Assembly (NCBI GenBank): GCA_030427595.1
Contig: JAUIBX010000004.1
Coordinates: 1 to 49,212, forward strand
Length of the DNA: 49,212 bases
Reading direction: 5' to 3'
DNA from: Bacteriovoracia bacterium
GTDB taxonomy: Bacteria; Bdellovibrionota; Bacteriovoracia; Bacteriovoracales; Bacteriovoracaceae
Below, one piece after another: positions 42,301 through 49,212 of the stretch. A model generated the notes under the pieces. That model was given only the letters and a program-made list of their open reading frames with translations, was not told the origin of the DNA and made no database searches. A program made the position numbers and the translations under genes. Numbering within the stretch: position 1 is the stretch's first letter; every line of letters starts with the position of its first letter.

Positions 42301-42810
42301 GAACTTTTACAAGATGCCATCCGAGAACTTAAAGGGGAGAAGCAAAGCTTTACCAAGAATATTGAAATAACCAGCCCCTTTCCAAGTTATATACCTAATA
42401 ACTACATCGAGGACTCTGGGGAAAGACTGCGCCAATACAAGAGGCTCTCTAATACTCAAACACAGGATCAACTTGAAGAAATGCTTGATGAGCTCAATGA
42501 TATCTATGGTCCCATACCTCTAGAAATTAAAAATTTAGCTGTGCTTCTCAAAGCCAGAATTTATCTCAAGCATTGTGGAATAAAGTCACTACAACTTAAT
42601 AATCAGAGCATCAGTATTCAGTTTGATAAAAGTGTTCTTGATAAAAGCCAAGAACTCGCTGGAAATGTCGCTCAGACATTCCTTTCCCAACCAAATCTCT
42701 ACCATTTTAGTCCGGATTATAAGGTCCTCTACAAGAGCAAAAAGGAACTAAATCAGGACTCATTTCTCGAATTTTGTCAGAAAATTGCGGAGCAAATTGT
42801 TCCATGTTAG
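39313..42810 (+). CDS. mfd: Transcription-repair coupling factor Mfd
   Basis: A 1165-residue DNA translocase that removes stalled RNA polymerase and recruits UvrA. The order of domains is complete: a UvrB-like N-terminal part (LLFPGLDHSPYGGYVASERP, EPGTFSHKGEIFDIYPSDGE), an RNA polymerase-interacting domain (GDYVIHNEHGVGKYLGL near residue 498), helicase Walker A CGDVGFGKTEVAIRAAF near 651, DEEQRFG near 754, TLTATPIPRTLQLS near 775, LHQLRGRIGRSDKKAYAYF near 915, and a C-terminal TRCF domain. The start is GTG at 39313-39315. It is monocistronic or first in a unit; a strong promoter follows it. Confidence 0.98.
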   Translation: MTHLKTVKDRIVESEKNSQKSARLVGLDATKFLMLLSFNKELVSDSKRASVFIFPDTESCESAFDVARDNFEDQEVLLFPGLDHSPYGGYVASERPLFERFYCLNKIEKERQKKPIMVFTTIEALHLKQPPKNLLEENSLNLEVSDIVSPDQLKANLTKIGYQNSITVEEPGTFSHKGEIFDIYPSDGEPVRLHYFDDMIEEIFLIDKETLKTKRDCPVNDIHLGLTPRFFCSAEFSTNLRGAIPMPPVSHKDKYEKRKSIFNKLSDGFLFESYASYIPLFTEENNSLLDYLDGTELNIHLFDSFKVREIWEGEWFDLQEEFQTVDKDANSDIILPSPENLYYEDLFEKLNDHNVTHVNELEIAVDIDKDHESIHIKTQSFSQFFDFPHFKSQEKAEFLRSVFTTLKSHFKHSGTIVFFHSNEASKNEFNHLLEIYEFSREQKERIDYSRFPLQRGFYYENEKTLFLTEGDLFSNKRKKVKEASQKDLDLFAEQIATLAVGDYVIHNEHGVGKYLGLQSLDLSEDKADFLVIEYTGNDKVYVPVYKMNLIQKHANSTASISIDSLRSSKFATLKKRASQSIKKLAFDLLKLQAERESSQAFSFSEPDHYFREFELSFEFQETPDQSHAIENVLNDMQKNRPMDHLVCGDVGFGKTEVAIRAAFKAVMDNKQVAVLVPTTILALQHYSSFKKRLKNFPVELDYLSRFKSPKETKEIIERLNDGKIDIVIGTHKLLSDKVKFSDLGLVIVDEEQRFGVNHKEKLKRLKANVDFLTLTATPIPRTLQLSFLGLRDLSLIKTPPPKRQSIKTYIIKEDALTLQTAIRKELKRGGQVFIVHNKVHDIEEYSGKIRELVPEANIVIGHGQLPEKELEKRMQGFYEGKYQILIATTIIESGIDIPNANTMIIDRADTYGLSQLHQLRGRIGRSDKKAYAYFVIPNDRNLTNVAEKRLKALQTYAEMGSGFNIASCDLEIRGAGDILGANQSGHIEAIGLELYMELLQDAIRELKGEKQSFTKNIEITSPFPSYIPNNYIEDSGERLRQYKRLSNTQTQDQLEEMLDELNDIYGPIPLEIKNLAVLLKARIYLKHCGIKSLQLNNQSISIQFDKSVLDKSQELAGNVAQTFLSQPNLYHFSPDYKVLYKSKKELNQDSFLEFCQKIAEQIVPC

Positions 42811-42837
42811 CGTTTTTACGTTAATAATATATTTTTT

Positions 42838-42846
42838 TGATATAAT
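42838..42846 (+). promoter_or_regulatory. Extended -10 promoter of the PpiC gene
   Basis: TGATATAAT, a perfect consensus extended -10 element, lies 30 bases before the start codon at 42877, just after the mfd stop codon. The -35 region is weak (ACGTTA at 17 bases), as is common for extended -10 promoters. Confidence 0.7.
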
Positions 42847-42876
42847 GATAAAAAATAGATTTCAGGGAATGAAAAT

Positions 42877-43707
42877 ATGAGCAAAAGAGTTGCTATAACC
42901 TTACTAAGTTTTCTACTTACTTTTTCCATTCAGGCCCAACAAGATCCCACTGTAGCTACCGTTAACGGCGCAAAGATTAAAAAATCAGAACTTGATAAGA
43001 AGTTCTATCAAAATATGCTCTTCGTATCAGACAAAGTCGTTACTAAGAAGAAAGTTTTAAACGACATCATCAATCGTGTCCTTGGTATTCAAAGAGCGAA
43101 AAATAAAAACCTTCAAAATGATCCTGTCGTTAAAGAAAAAATGGAAGATGTTCTTTATCACGCTCAAATCTCAAAAGACCTTGAACCCCAACTTAAAAAA
43201 ATTGTTGTAACTGATGAAGACATTAAAAAGTACTACGCTTCAAAGCCTGAGTACCGTACAGCGCACATTCTCTTTAGAGTAAGAGCAAAGCCTGAAAAAA
43301 ATGAAGCTCTTGCGGCCCAGAAAAAAGCGATGGAAGTCTATATGACCCTTAAGCAAAATCCAGACAAGTTTGCAGAGTTAGCTAACCGCTATAGTCAAAG
43401 TAGTACTGCGGCAAATGGTGGAGATATGGGCTTTCAACCAGCAGTAAGAATGGCACCTGAGTATTTCAAGGCAATCAATGGTAAACCTGACGGGTATATT
43501 ACTTCTCCTGTCAGAACTCAGTTTGGCTACCATGTTGTAAAACTACTAGCTAAGAAGGACTTTAGTTCAATCAATACGGCGCTTTACAAGAAAATTGTTT
43601 ACGACAAGAAGCGTGATGAAATTCTAGAGAAGTATTTTGACGGCTTGCAAAAGGGTGCCAACATTAAAGTTGAAGAGAAATTCCTCAAACGGGACCCTCT
43701 TAAATAG
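42877..43707 (+). CDS. Periplasmic PpiC-type peptidyl-prolyl isomerase
   Basis: A 276-residue exported protein: signal peptide VAITLLSFLLTFSIQAQ (cleavage near residue 20), a helical chaperone region with VNGAKIKKSELDKKF, a parvulin domain at about 120-225 (YRTAHILFRVRAKPE, FAELANRYSQSSTAANGGDM, GYITSPVRTQFGYHVVKL) and a lysine-rich end. It helps fold outer-membrane and periplasmic proteins, in the style of SurA or PrsA. No lipobox cysteine is seen, so it is probably soluble. A ribosome site AGGGA precedes the ATG. Followed by a hairpin terminator, then another chaperone gene. Confidence 0.9.
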   Translation: MSKRVAITLLSFLLTFSIQAQQDPTVATVNGAKIKKSELDKKFYQNMLFVSDKVVTKKKVLNDIINRVLGIQRAKNKNLQNDPVVKEKMEDVLYHAQISKDLEPQLKKIVVTDEDIKKYYASKPEYRTAHILFRVRAKPEKNEALAAQKKAMEVYMTLKQNPDKFAELANRYSQSSTAANGGDMGFQPAVRMAPEYFKAINGKPDGYITSPVRTQFGYHVVKLLAKKDFSSINTALYKKIVYDKKRDEILEKYFDGLQKGANIKVEEKFLKRDPLK

Positions 43708-43750
43708 CCCTACGTTACTTGTCCCAATGCAAAAAAATGTTTAATGTAAG

Positions 43751-43775
43751 ACCCACACTAAGTTGTGGGTTTTTT
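43751..43775 (+). terminator. Intrinsic terminator abutting the next start codon
   Basis: ACCCACA (43751-43757) pairs with TGTGGGT (43764-43770) around a 6-base loop, followed by five T residues to 43775. The next gene's ATG is at 43777-43779, one base after the T run. It looks like a true rho-independent terminator for the PpiC gene, but its position means it must also affect surA expression. Confidence 0.75.
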
Positions 43776-43776
43776 A

Positions 43777-44697
43777 ATGAATAAGCTACTAATCCTTCTT
43801 TTTATTGCTCTTATATCTTTTGAAGGTAACGCAAAGTTACTCGATAAAATTGTTGCTGTAGTTAACTCACAGCCTATTCTCTTATCTCAAATTAATAGGA
43901 TGGGAGAAAACCTTGAGGCGCGAAGGAACATCTCTCCACAAATCTACGGCAAGAAGACTTACACGAAGAAAAACCTTGTCGATATAAAAATCAATGAGTT
44001 CCTTCTCCGCGATAAGCTCACTGAAATGGGTTACGTTATTACTGATGAACAAGTGGAAGCTCAAGTAAAGGCGACGGAAGATAGACTCGGGCTTAACCGT
44101 GCAGCCCTTCTCAATTTCCTAAAGTCCAATAACTTCTCGTTCGATGAATACTTTGAGCTCATTCGAACCTCCATTGAATACAACCTCTTCCTTTCAAGAA
44201 TTATTCAACCTTTGATTTCCATAACAGAACAAGATGTTAAAAACGCTTATTATCAAAAGTACTCAAGCAATCGTAGACTTAGCTTTAAATATGAATTGGT
44301 AGACTTCTCTTTAGACAGAGGCGATTTTAAGAAGGGTATGCTTAGACAGTTCAAAAGTGTTCTGACGAGCTTTCAGCAAACAGGCATTCTCCCTGACGAG
44401 TTTAGCAACGTTAGCACTAATGTGATTGGGGAAATCAGAGAAGATGGACTTACTAGTGACCTTAAGAAAGTGCTAAAAGATACACCCGAAGGTAAGTTTT
44501 CTAATCCTATTCTTATCGGCGGTCAATATCATGTGTTCTTTATTAAGAGCAAGGACTTGGTCGAGTCTGAAGACTTCCTTGTTAAGAAGAATCAGATCAG
44601 AGCACAGCTTTTTCAAAGTTCAATGGAAACCATCGCAACATCTTGGTTTAAATCAGAAGCTGATAAGCACTACATTAAATACTTTATTGATAAATGA
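43777..44697 (+). CDS. surA: SurA-like periplasmic chaperone
   Basis: A 306-residue exported protein with signal peptide MNKLLILLFIALISFEGNA and the SurA N-terminal domain (LLDKIVAVVNSQPILLSQIN, then IKINEFLLRDKLTEMGYVI and ATEDRLGLNRAALLNFLKS). The C-terminal half holds one parvulin-like region (KVLKDTPEGKFSNPILIGGQYHVFFIKS), too degenerate to expect isomerase activity. SurA escorts outer-membrane proteins across the periplasm. I place the start at the ATG 43777 because it begins a perfect signal peptide; a GTG at 43765 lies inside the terminator stem. No Shine-Dalgarno sequence is visible. It overlaps pdxA by 4 bases. Confidence 0.85.
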   Translation: MNKLLILLFIALISFEGNAKLLDKIVAVVNSQPILLSQINRMGENLEARRNISPQIYGKKTYTKKNLVDIKINEFLLRDKLTEMGYVITDEQVEAQVKATEDRLGLNRAALLNFLKSNNFSFDEYFELIRTSIEYNLFLSRIIQPLISITEQDVKNAYYQKYSSNRRLSFKYELVDFSLDRGDFKKGMLRQFKSVLTSFQQTGILPDEFSNVSTNVIGEIREDGLTSDLKKVLKDTPEGKFSNPILIGGQYHVFFIKSKDLVESEDFLVKKNQIRAQLFQSSMETIATSWFKSEADKHYIKYFIDK

Positions 44698-45626
44698 TTC
44701 ACGTCGTTCAAGGCCATGAAAAAGGAATCGGATTAGAGGTTTTTCTCAAATCTACAGTTCTTTTATCACAAAAGAATCTCAACCATATTATTCTCTATTG
44801 TATACCTGAGACATTAGAGGAAAATCTTAATAACTTAAAACTGCCTTTTAAGATTTATGACTCAAAGTTTATTTTATGTAACAAAGAAATAAAGAGTTGC
44901 TTTTGTAAGAACGAAGCCTTACCTCAGTCAACGGTTGTTTTAAATGAAGCCTTAAAAAAGATTGGTGAAGGCGAGTGCTTACTTACCCTACCCACCTCTA
45001 AAGACCAGCTTATTATAAAAAATAGAAGCCTAGCAGGGTATACAGAGTTTTTTAGAACCCTCTTTAAAAACTCACATGTGGCAATGCTTTTTAAAGGCCC
45101 CAGAGACCTAAGTCTACTTTTAACAGACCATATTCCTCTCAGCGCTGTATCAAAAGAATTGAGTCACGAGTTTATTAAGTTGAAGTTAAAAGTTGTTGTC
45201 GACGGGCTTAGTCGATTTTTCAAGAAGCCCGAAAAAATCATTTTTGCAGGTATTAATCCTCATGCAGGGGAGGGGGGTATTCTTGGAAGGGAAGACGAGG
45301 AGATTACTAAGGCCATATCTTTGCTAAAAGCTGATTTCCCTAATATAAACTTCCTCGGCCCCCTTCCTGGTGACACCCTTCATTTTGAAGACACTTCACC
45401 CAGTAAAACCCTTCAAGTTTACACCTATCACGACCAAGGGCTTGTGCGTTTTAAAAGCGATAATGGACTTTTTGGTTTAAATATTAGTCTAGGCCTACCA
45501 TTTCTTAGACTAAGCGTGGATCACGGGACCGCTTTCTCTATCTATGGTAAAAATAAAGCCGATGCCAGTGGATGCCTATATGCACTAAAAGAAGCCCTTA
45601 AGGTTTTGGACCATGACAATAAATGA
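44694..45626 (+). CDS. pdxA: 4-hydroxythreonine-4-phosphate dehydrogenase PdxA
   Basis: A 310-residue NAD- and zinc-dependent enzyme of the DXP-dependent pyridoxal phosphate pathway. Motifs: GHEKGIGLEVFLK at the N-terminus, AGYTEFFRTLF near residue 117 (usually GHTE), LLLTDHIPLSAVS near 140, GINPHAGEGGILGREDEE near 187, TYHDQGLVRFKS near 243 and GLPFLRLSVDHGTAFSIYG near 266. The zinc-binding histidines in the last three motifs are present. Somewhat divergent in the first half but likely functional. The surA-pdxA arrangement is common in proteobacteria. Overlaps both neighbours (4 and 14 bases). Confidence 0.93.
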   Translation: MIHVVQGHEKGIGLEVFLKSTVLLSQKNLNHIILYCIPETLEENLNNLKLPFKIYDSKFILCNKEIKSCFCKNEALPQSTVVLNEALKKIGEGECLLTLPTSKDQLIIKNRSLAGYTEFFRTLFKNSHVAMLFKGPRDLSLLLTDHIPLSAVSKELSHEFIKLKLKVVVDGLSRFFKKPEKIIFAGINPHAGEGGILGREDEEITKAISLLKADFPNINFLGPLPGDTLHFEDTSPSKTLQVYTYHDQGLVRFKSDNGLFGLNISLGLPFLRLSVDHGTAFSIYGKNKADASGCLYALKEALKVLDHDNK

Positions 45627-48426
45627 GATAAAGGTTACCAAGTCGCGTGTACATAACTTAAAAGATGTAAGCGTTACTATCCCCAAAAATAGTCTCACCG
45701 TAATAACGGGACCCAGTGGCTCTGGTAAGTCATCTTTGGCTTTTGATACAATCTATGTTGAAGGACAAAGAAGATATATCGAGTCACTTTCAAGTTATGC
45801 ACGCCAGTTCTTAGGTCAGTACCAACCACCAGATGTAGAGTCTATTACTGGACTTAGTCCCGCTATTGCCATTGATCAAAAATCAACAACCAGGAATCCC
45901 CGTTCAACTGTAGGAACAATTACAGAAATCTATGATTATCTTCGAGTCCTCTATGCAAGAGTCGGTGACCTCCATGATCCTGCAAATGGTGAAATCGTAC
46001 AAAAATACACGCCGCCTCAAATTGCACGAGAGTTGCTTGCCCTTCCAGAGAGAACCAAAGTTCAATTAATGGCACCCGTTAAAACACCAAGTGCAAAGAT
46101 GGCCCAAAAAGAAATCAGTAAATTTCTAGCAATGGGCTACTCTAGAATTCATTATAACGAAGAGATTTCAACTCTTGATGAAGACCATAACTTTCCTAAG
46201 AAAGGGCCTGTTGATTTTGAAATTGTTATAGACCGAATCCTAATAAAAGAAGGCGTCGAAAAAAGGCTTTCAGATAGTATTGAGCACACCCTCAAATTGG
46301 GACAAGGTGCCATTCTGGTCTTAGTTAATGATGATGAATACCTTAGTTTTTCCGAAAATCTTGTTTCTGAAGAAACTGGGGAAACATTTCCAGATTTAGA
46401 GCCAAGGCTCTTTTCCTTTAATAGTCCTATCGGTGCTTGTCCTAAATGCAACGGCCTTGGTGAGAGCAAGGAGTTCTCACAAGACTCAATGCTCTTCGAT
46501 GAGAGCCTTGGCGTCCTTAAAGGGGCAATAGAGCCTCTGACAAAAAAGAATAACTTTCTCTACAAGATGGTTGAATGCTTTCTCAAGGCAGAAGGTTATG
46601 ATTCCTATACCCCGTTGAAGAAGTTAAAGAAAAGTGTCCATGACTCTCTTTGGCATGGAACTGATAAGGTTTATACATATTCTTTTAAATCAGAAAACAG
46701 TAACTTTGAATTTAAGAAGCCTTTCCCCGGTATTTTGAACTGGTATGACAAGAAGTTTCATGAGACAGGATCCGAAAAGGTTAGAAAAAGTCTTGAAAAC
46801 TATATGAAAGTTCAAAAATGTCTTTCATGTAATGGAATGAGACTCAACCAGGCCGCGCTCCATACACTCATTGCTGATAGGAATATTATGGAAATAAGCT
46901 TCATGAGTATTGAAGATGCCTATAATTTCTTTAAAGACGACTTCCTTGATGGAGAAAAAGCCGTAATCTCAGAAAAGCTTCTAAAAGAAATTCGTTCTCG
47001 CTTAAAATTTTTAGTGGATGTTGGTCTTGGTTATCTTAATCTCAATAGATCTGCTGCTAGTCTTAGTGGTGGAGAAAGCCAGAGGATCAGACTTGCTACT
47101 CAAATAGGATCGGCACTCTCAGGAGTCCTCTATGTCTTAGACGAGCCTTCTATTGGTTTACACCAGAGAGATAACACCAAACTTATTAAAACTCTCAAAC
47201 ACCTTAGAGACCTTGGAAATACCGTACTCGTAGTTGAACACGACGAAGAAACTATGGAAGAAAGTGATTTCCTCATTGATTTAGGTCCAGGGGCTGGCCG
47301 CCACGGTGGAGAAGTCGTCAACGTAGGAGATAAGAAAAAGTTTTACAAGAATAAAGACTCTTTGACGGCAAAATACCTCACTGGAAATGAACAGATTGAG
47401 GTCCCCAAAAAAAGAAGGGAATTGAAGGATTTTATAAGTCTAAAAGGGGCTAAACAGAATAACCTCGACAAGGTTGATGTTAATATTCCTCTAAATGGTC
47501 TTGTATGCATAACTGGTGTTAGCGGTAGTGGTAAATCCACTCTTTTGCACGAAATATTTGTGCCTGCATGCAAGAACTACCTTACTCCAATGGGAGGACT
47601 TTATGACAAGAAGAACTATCATTCCATTAAGGGTCTACAGCAAATTAAATCAATTATAGAGCTTGATCAAAGTCCTATTGGCAGAACCCCACATTCAAAC
47701 CCCGCGACATATACAGGACTTTTTGATGATATTCGTAAAATTTATTCAAGAACTCCGGAATCACAGATCAGAGGTTATAAGCCAGGCAGATTTTCGTTTA
47801 ACGTAAAGGGTGGTCGGTGTGAGGACTGTGAAGGCAATGGTGTAAAGAAGATTGAAATGCACTTCCTTCCGGATGTTTATATCACTTGTTCTGAGTGCAA
47901 AGGAAAGAGATACAATAATGAGACCCTAAGTGTTCTCTATAAGGGCAAGAACATCGCAGATGTTTTAGATATGACGATTGAAGATGGTTGCGATTTTTTC
48001 CGAAATCATCCTAAGCTTTTTAGAATCTTGAGTACGCTTAAATCTGTTGGTCTTGGGTACATGAAGCTTGGCCAGCCCGCTACTACTTTAAGCGGGGGTG
48101 AAGCACAACGTCTAAAGCTTAGCAGAGAGCTTGCTAAAAAAACCAAGGGTAGCACATTATATATTCTCGATGAGCCCACCACAGGCCTTCACTTCCAGGA
48201 TATTAAAATTTTACTTAAGGCGATCAATAATCTTGTTGATCAAGGCCATAGCGTAGTCATTATTGAGCATAATTTAGATATCATAAAAAGCGCAGACTAT
48301 ATTATTGACCTTGGGCCTGAGGGCGGAATAAATGGTGGAACTATTGTAGCAGAGGGTACGCCTGAAGCTATTTCCAAGGTTAAGAAAAGCTTTACTGGTC
48401 AATACTTAAAAAAAGTTCTTAAATGA
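45613..48426 (+). CDS. uvrA: Excinuclease ABC subunit A
   Basis: A 937-residue damage-recognition ATPase of nucleotide excision repair. Two ABC modules are present. The first has Walker A TGPSGSGKSSLAFDT near residue 32, zinc motifs CPKCNGLG and CLSCNG, signature SLSGGESQRIRLA near 487 and Walker B VLDEPSIGLHQRD. The second has Walker A TGVSGSGKSTLLHE near 636, the zinc finger CEDCEGNG/CSECKGKR near 737-759, signature TLSGGEAQRLKLS and Walker B ILDEPTTGLHFQD. Complete. Mfd, 2.8 kb upstream on the same strand, recruits it to stalled polymerase. Confidence 0.99.
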   Translation: MTINEIKVTKSRVHNLKDVSVTIPKNSLTVITGPSGSGKSSLAFDTIYVEGQRRYIESLSSYARQFLGQYQPPDVESITGLSPAIAIDQKSTTRNPRSTVGTITEIYDYLRVLYARVGDLHDPANGEIVQKYTPPQIARELLALPERTKVQLMAPVKTPSAKMAQKEISKFLAMGYSRIHYNEEISTLDEDHNFPKKGPVDFEIVIDRILIKEGVEKRLSDSIEHTLKLGQGAILVLVNDDEYLSFSENLVSEETGETFPDLEPRLFSFNSPIGACPKCNGLGESKEFSQDSMLFDESLGVLKGAIEPLTKKNNFLYKMVECFLKAEGYDSYTPLKKLKKSVHDSLWHGTDKVYTYSFKSENSNFEFKKPFPGILNWYDKKFHETGSEKVRKSLENYMKVQKCLSCNGMRLNQAALHTLIADRNIMEISFMSIEDAYNFFKDDFLDGEKAVISEKLLKEIRSRLKFLVDVGLGYLNLNRSAASLSGGESQRIRLATQIGSALSGVLYVLDEPSIGLHQRDNTKLIKTLKHLRDLGNTVLVVEHDEETMEESDFLIDLGPGAGRHGGEVVNVGDKKKFYKNKDSLTAKYLTGNEQIEVPKKRRELKDFISLKGAKQNNLDKVDVNIPLNGLVCITGVSGSGKSTLLHEIFVPACKNYLTPMGGLYDKKNYHSIKGLQQIKSIIELDQSPIGRTPHSNPATYTGLFDDIRKIYSRTPESQIRGYKPGRFSFNVKGGRCEDCEGNGVKKIEMHFLPDVYITCSECKGKRYNNETLSVLYKGKNIADVLDMTIEDGCDFFRNHPKLFRILSTLKSVGLGYMKLGQPATTLSGGEAQRLKLSRELAKKTKGSTLYILDEPTTGLHFQDIKILLKAINNLVDQGHSVVIIEHNLDIIKSADYIIDLGPEGGINGGTIVAEGTPEAISKVKKSFTGQYLKKVLK

Positions 48427-49145
48427 GTTTGCTTGATATTAAATCTTTAAAAGACAATCCTTATCTTTTACTTGTTGACTCATATAAAGTCGTAAAAAAG
48501 TTTATAGAATACTCCTCACTTAAACCTGCCCAGCTTTTTATCAATGAAAGCCTTTTAGAGGAGTGTGACTTCGCCAAAAAGTTTCCTGATGTAAAAACCT
48601 TAAGTGATAACGATTTTAAAGATATCCCTGGTGTTAAATATCACAAGGGAATTATTGGTGTATTTCATAAGAATCTTAATTTTTCGCCAGAACTAAAACC
48701 TCCCTTTGTCATACTTAATGGAGTCACTAGTCCTGAAAATGTCGGGAGTATTGTTAGGACTTTAAGTGGTTTGAATTTTAAAACTTTAGTCATAGATGAG
48801 AAAACGGTGAGTCCCTATGTAAGGCGGGCCATTAGAGTTTCAATGGGAAATATTGTCTTCCTCAATGTTTTAAAAGTGTCCAATCTCAAACAATTTATCA
48901 AAGATTGCCCTTACCCTATTTATGCCACTGGTAATGAAAAGGAATCTTTTTCACTTGAAAAATGGAATCCTGAAAGAGAGAGTGGATTTATTATTGGCAG
49001 TGAGGGTCATGGTATGGACCAAGACCTCTATGATTTATGTAAGAATACTATCTGTATTCCAGTAAGAGATGAGGTCCAGCATTACAATGCTGGACACTCT
49101 TGCGCGATTTTAGCGAGTCGCTACTTATTCAATACTGCCAAGTAA
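48423..49145 (+). CDS. SpoU/TrmH-family RNA 2'-O-methyltransferase
   Basis: A 240-residue protein: an N-terminal substrate-binding domain of about 95 residues (SLKPAQLFINESLLEE, YHKGIIGVF), then a knotted SPOUT methyltransferase domain. Motif 1 is VTSPENVGSIVRT near residue 101 with the catalytic arginine; motif 2 is IIGSEGHGMDQD near 190; motif 3, usually 'IPM...SLNV..A', is IPVRDEVQHYNAGHSCAIL, so altered. The fold suggests rRNA methylation at a 2'-OH, as for RlmB-like enzymes, but target and activity cannot be read from sequence. Overlaps uvrA by 4 bases and the convergent ribH by 21. Confidence 0.85.
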   Translation: MSLLDIKSLKDNPYLLLVDSYKVVKKFIEYSSLKPAQLFINESLLEECDFAKKFPDVKTLSDNDFKDIPGVKYHKGIIGVFHKNLNFSPELKPPFVILNGVTSPENVGSIVRTLSGLNFKTLVIDEKTVSPYVRRAIRVSMGNIVFLNVLKVSNLKQFIKDCPYPIYATGNEKESFSLEKWNPERESGFIIGSEGHGMDQDLYDLCKNTICIPVRDEVQHYNAGHSCAILASRYLFNTAK

Positions 49146-49212
49146 GGTAGACATTTCTATTGCTGACATGGCCGCATCCCAGCCCTTGTTGCCAGCTTTT
49201 GTTGCTGCTCTT
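49125..49212 (-). CDS. ribH: 6,7-dimethyl-8-ribityllumazine synthase, C-terminal fragment
   Basis: The last ~28 codons of a gene entering from the right edge on the minus strand. The translation RAATKAGNKGWDAAMSAIEM followed by STLLGSIE matches the RibH ending (consensus AG.KAGNKG.EAA..A.EM..L), where the lysine and arginine contact the phosphate of the substrate. RibH makes the riboflavin precursor lumazine. Its stop codon (49125-49127) lies inside the end of the convergent methyltransferase gene. The fragment is short, but the motif is distinctive. Confidence 0.85.
   Translation of the reverse strand, partial: RAATKAGNKGWDAAMSAIEMSTLLGSIE

Noticed and set aside
43765-43776. Upstream GTG start for surA
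   Set aside because: The codon lies within the terminator stem and T run; the ATG at 43777 begins a clean signal peptide.

Overview
The window looks like chromosome of a predatory or predator-related member of the Bdellovibrionota, probably the Bacteriovorax/Halobacteriovorax side. This is an inference from its low GC content, Gram-negative division and envelope genes, an MglA/MglB polarity pair, and a dnaX-ybaB-recR operon beside tRNA and SRP RNA genes. No database search was possible. I see no phage, insertion sequence or CRISPR array. Most genes are packed end to end with short overlaps.

Layout. (1) 1-15110, minus strand: a dcw (division and cell wall) cluster read as mtnP, rsmH, ftsL, ftsI, murE, murF, mraY, murD, ftsW, murC, murB, ftsQ, ftsA, ftsZ. 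The usual murG, ddl and mraZ are absent, and a small terminator-like hairpin separates ftsQ from ftsA. (2) 15154-16362, plus: a lone alpha/beta hydrolase-like gene. (3) 16359-20125, minus: dnaX, ybaB, recR, mglB-like, mglA. dnaX carries a nine-A run with stops in both alternative frames, the signature of gamma-subunit production by slippage. (4) 20138-22970: SRP RNA with a clear promoter, tRNA-Ser(GGA) embedded in tandem and partial copies of itself, tadA, a PilZ-like membrane protein, and a tRNA operon Ser(TGA)-Ser(GCT)-Arg(ACG). (5) 22971-39170, minus: the membrane arm of respiratory complex I (nuoA, H, J, K, L, M, N). It is followed without a break by seven unrecognised hydrophobic genes, then a large GYF/TPR membrane-anchored protein. 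(6) 39313-49145, plus: mfd, a PpiC-type chaperone, a SurA-like chaperone, pdxA, uvrA and a SpoU-type RNA methyltransferase. It meets the end of ribH (minus) at the window edge.

The most exciting observation is in region 5. The seven hydrophobic genes at 26166-31424 run parallel to nuoA-H-J-K-L-M-N in order and relative size, and several show residual local similarity while lacking the charged residues used for proton pumping. I read them as a decayed or repurposed second copy of the whole membrane arm. Other notable points are the predicted dnaX slippage site, a MurD that has lost its P-loop lysine and metal-site histidine, and tRNA-flanking repeats whose two hairpins show compensatory base changes.

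How the genes work together: the dcw block makes lipid-linked peptidoglycan precursors and the divisome. dnaX, ybaB and recR serve replication and recombination, and MglA/MglB set cell polarity. The nuo block gives the proton-pumping half of NADH dehydrogenase, whose peripheral subunits must lie elsewhere. mfd and uvrA serve transcription-coupled repair, with two periplasmic folding factors and a vitamin B6 enzyme between them.
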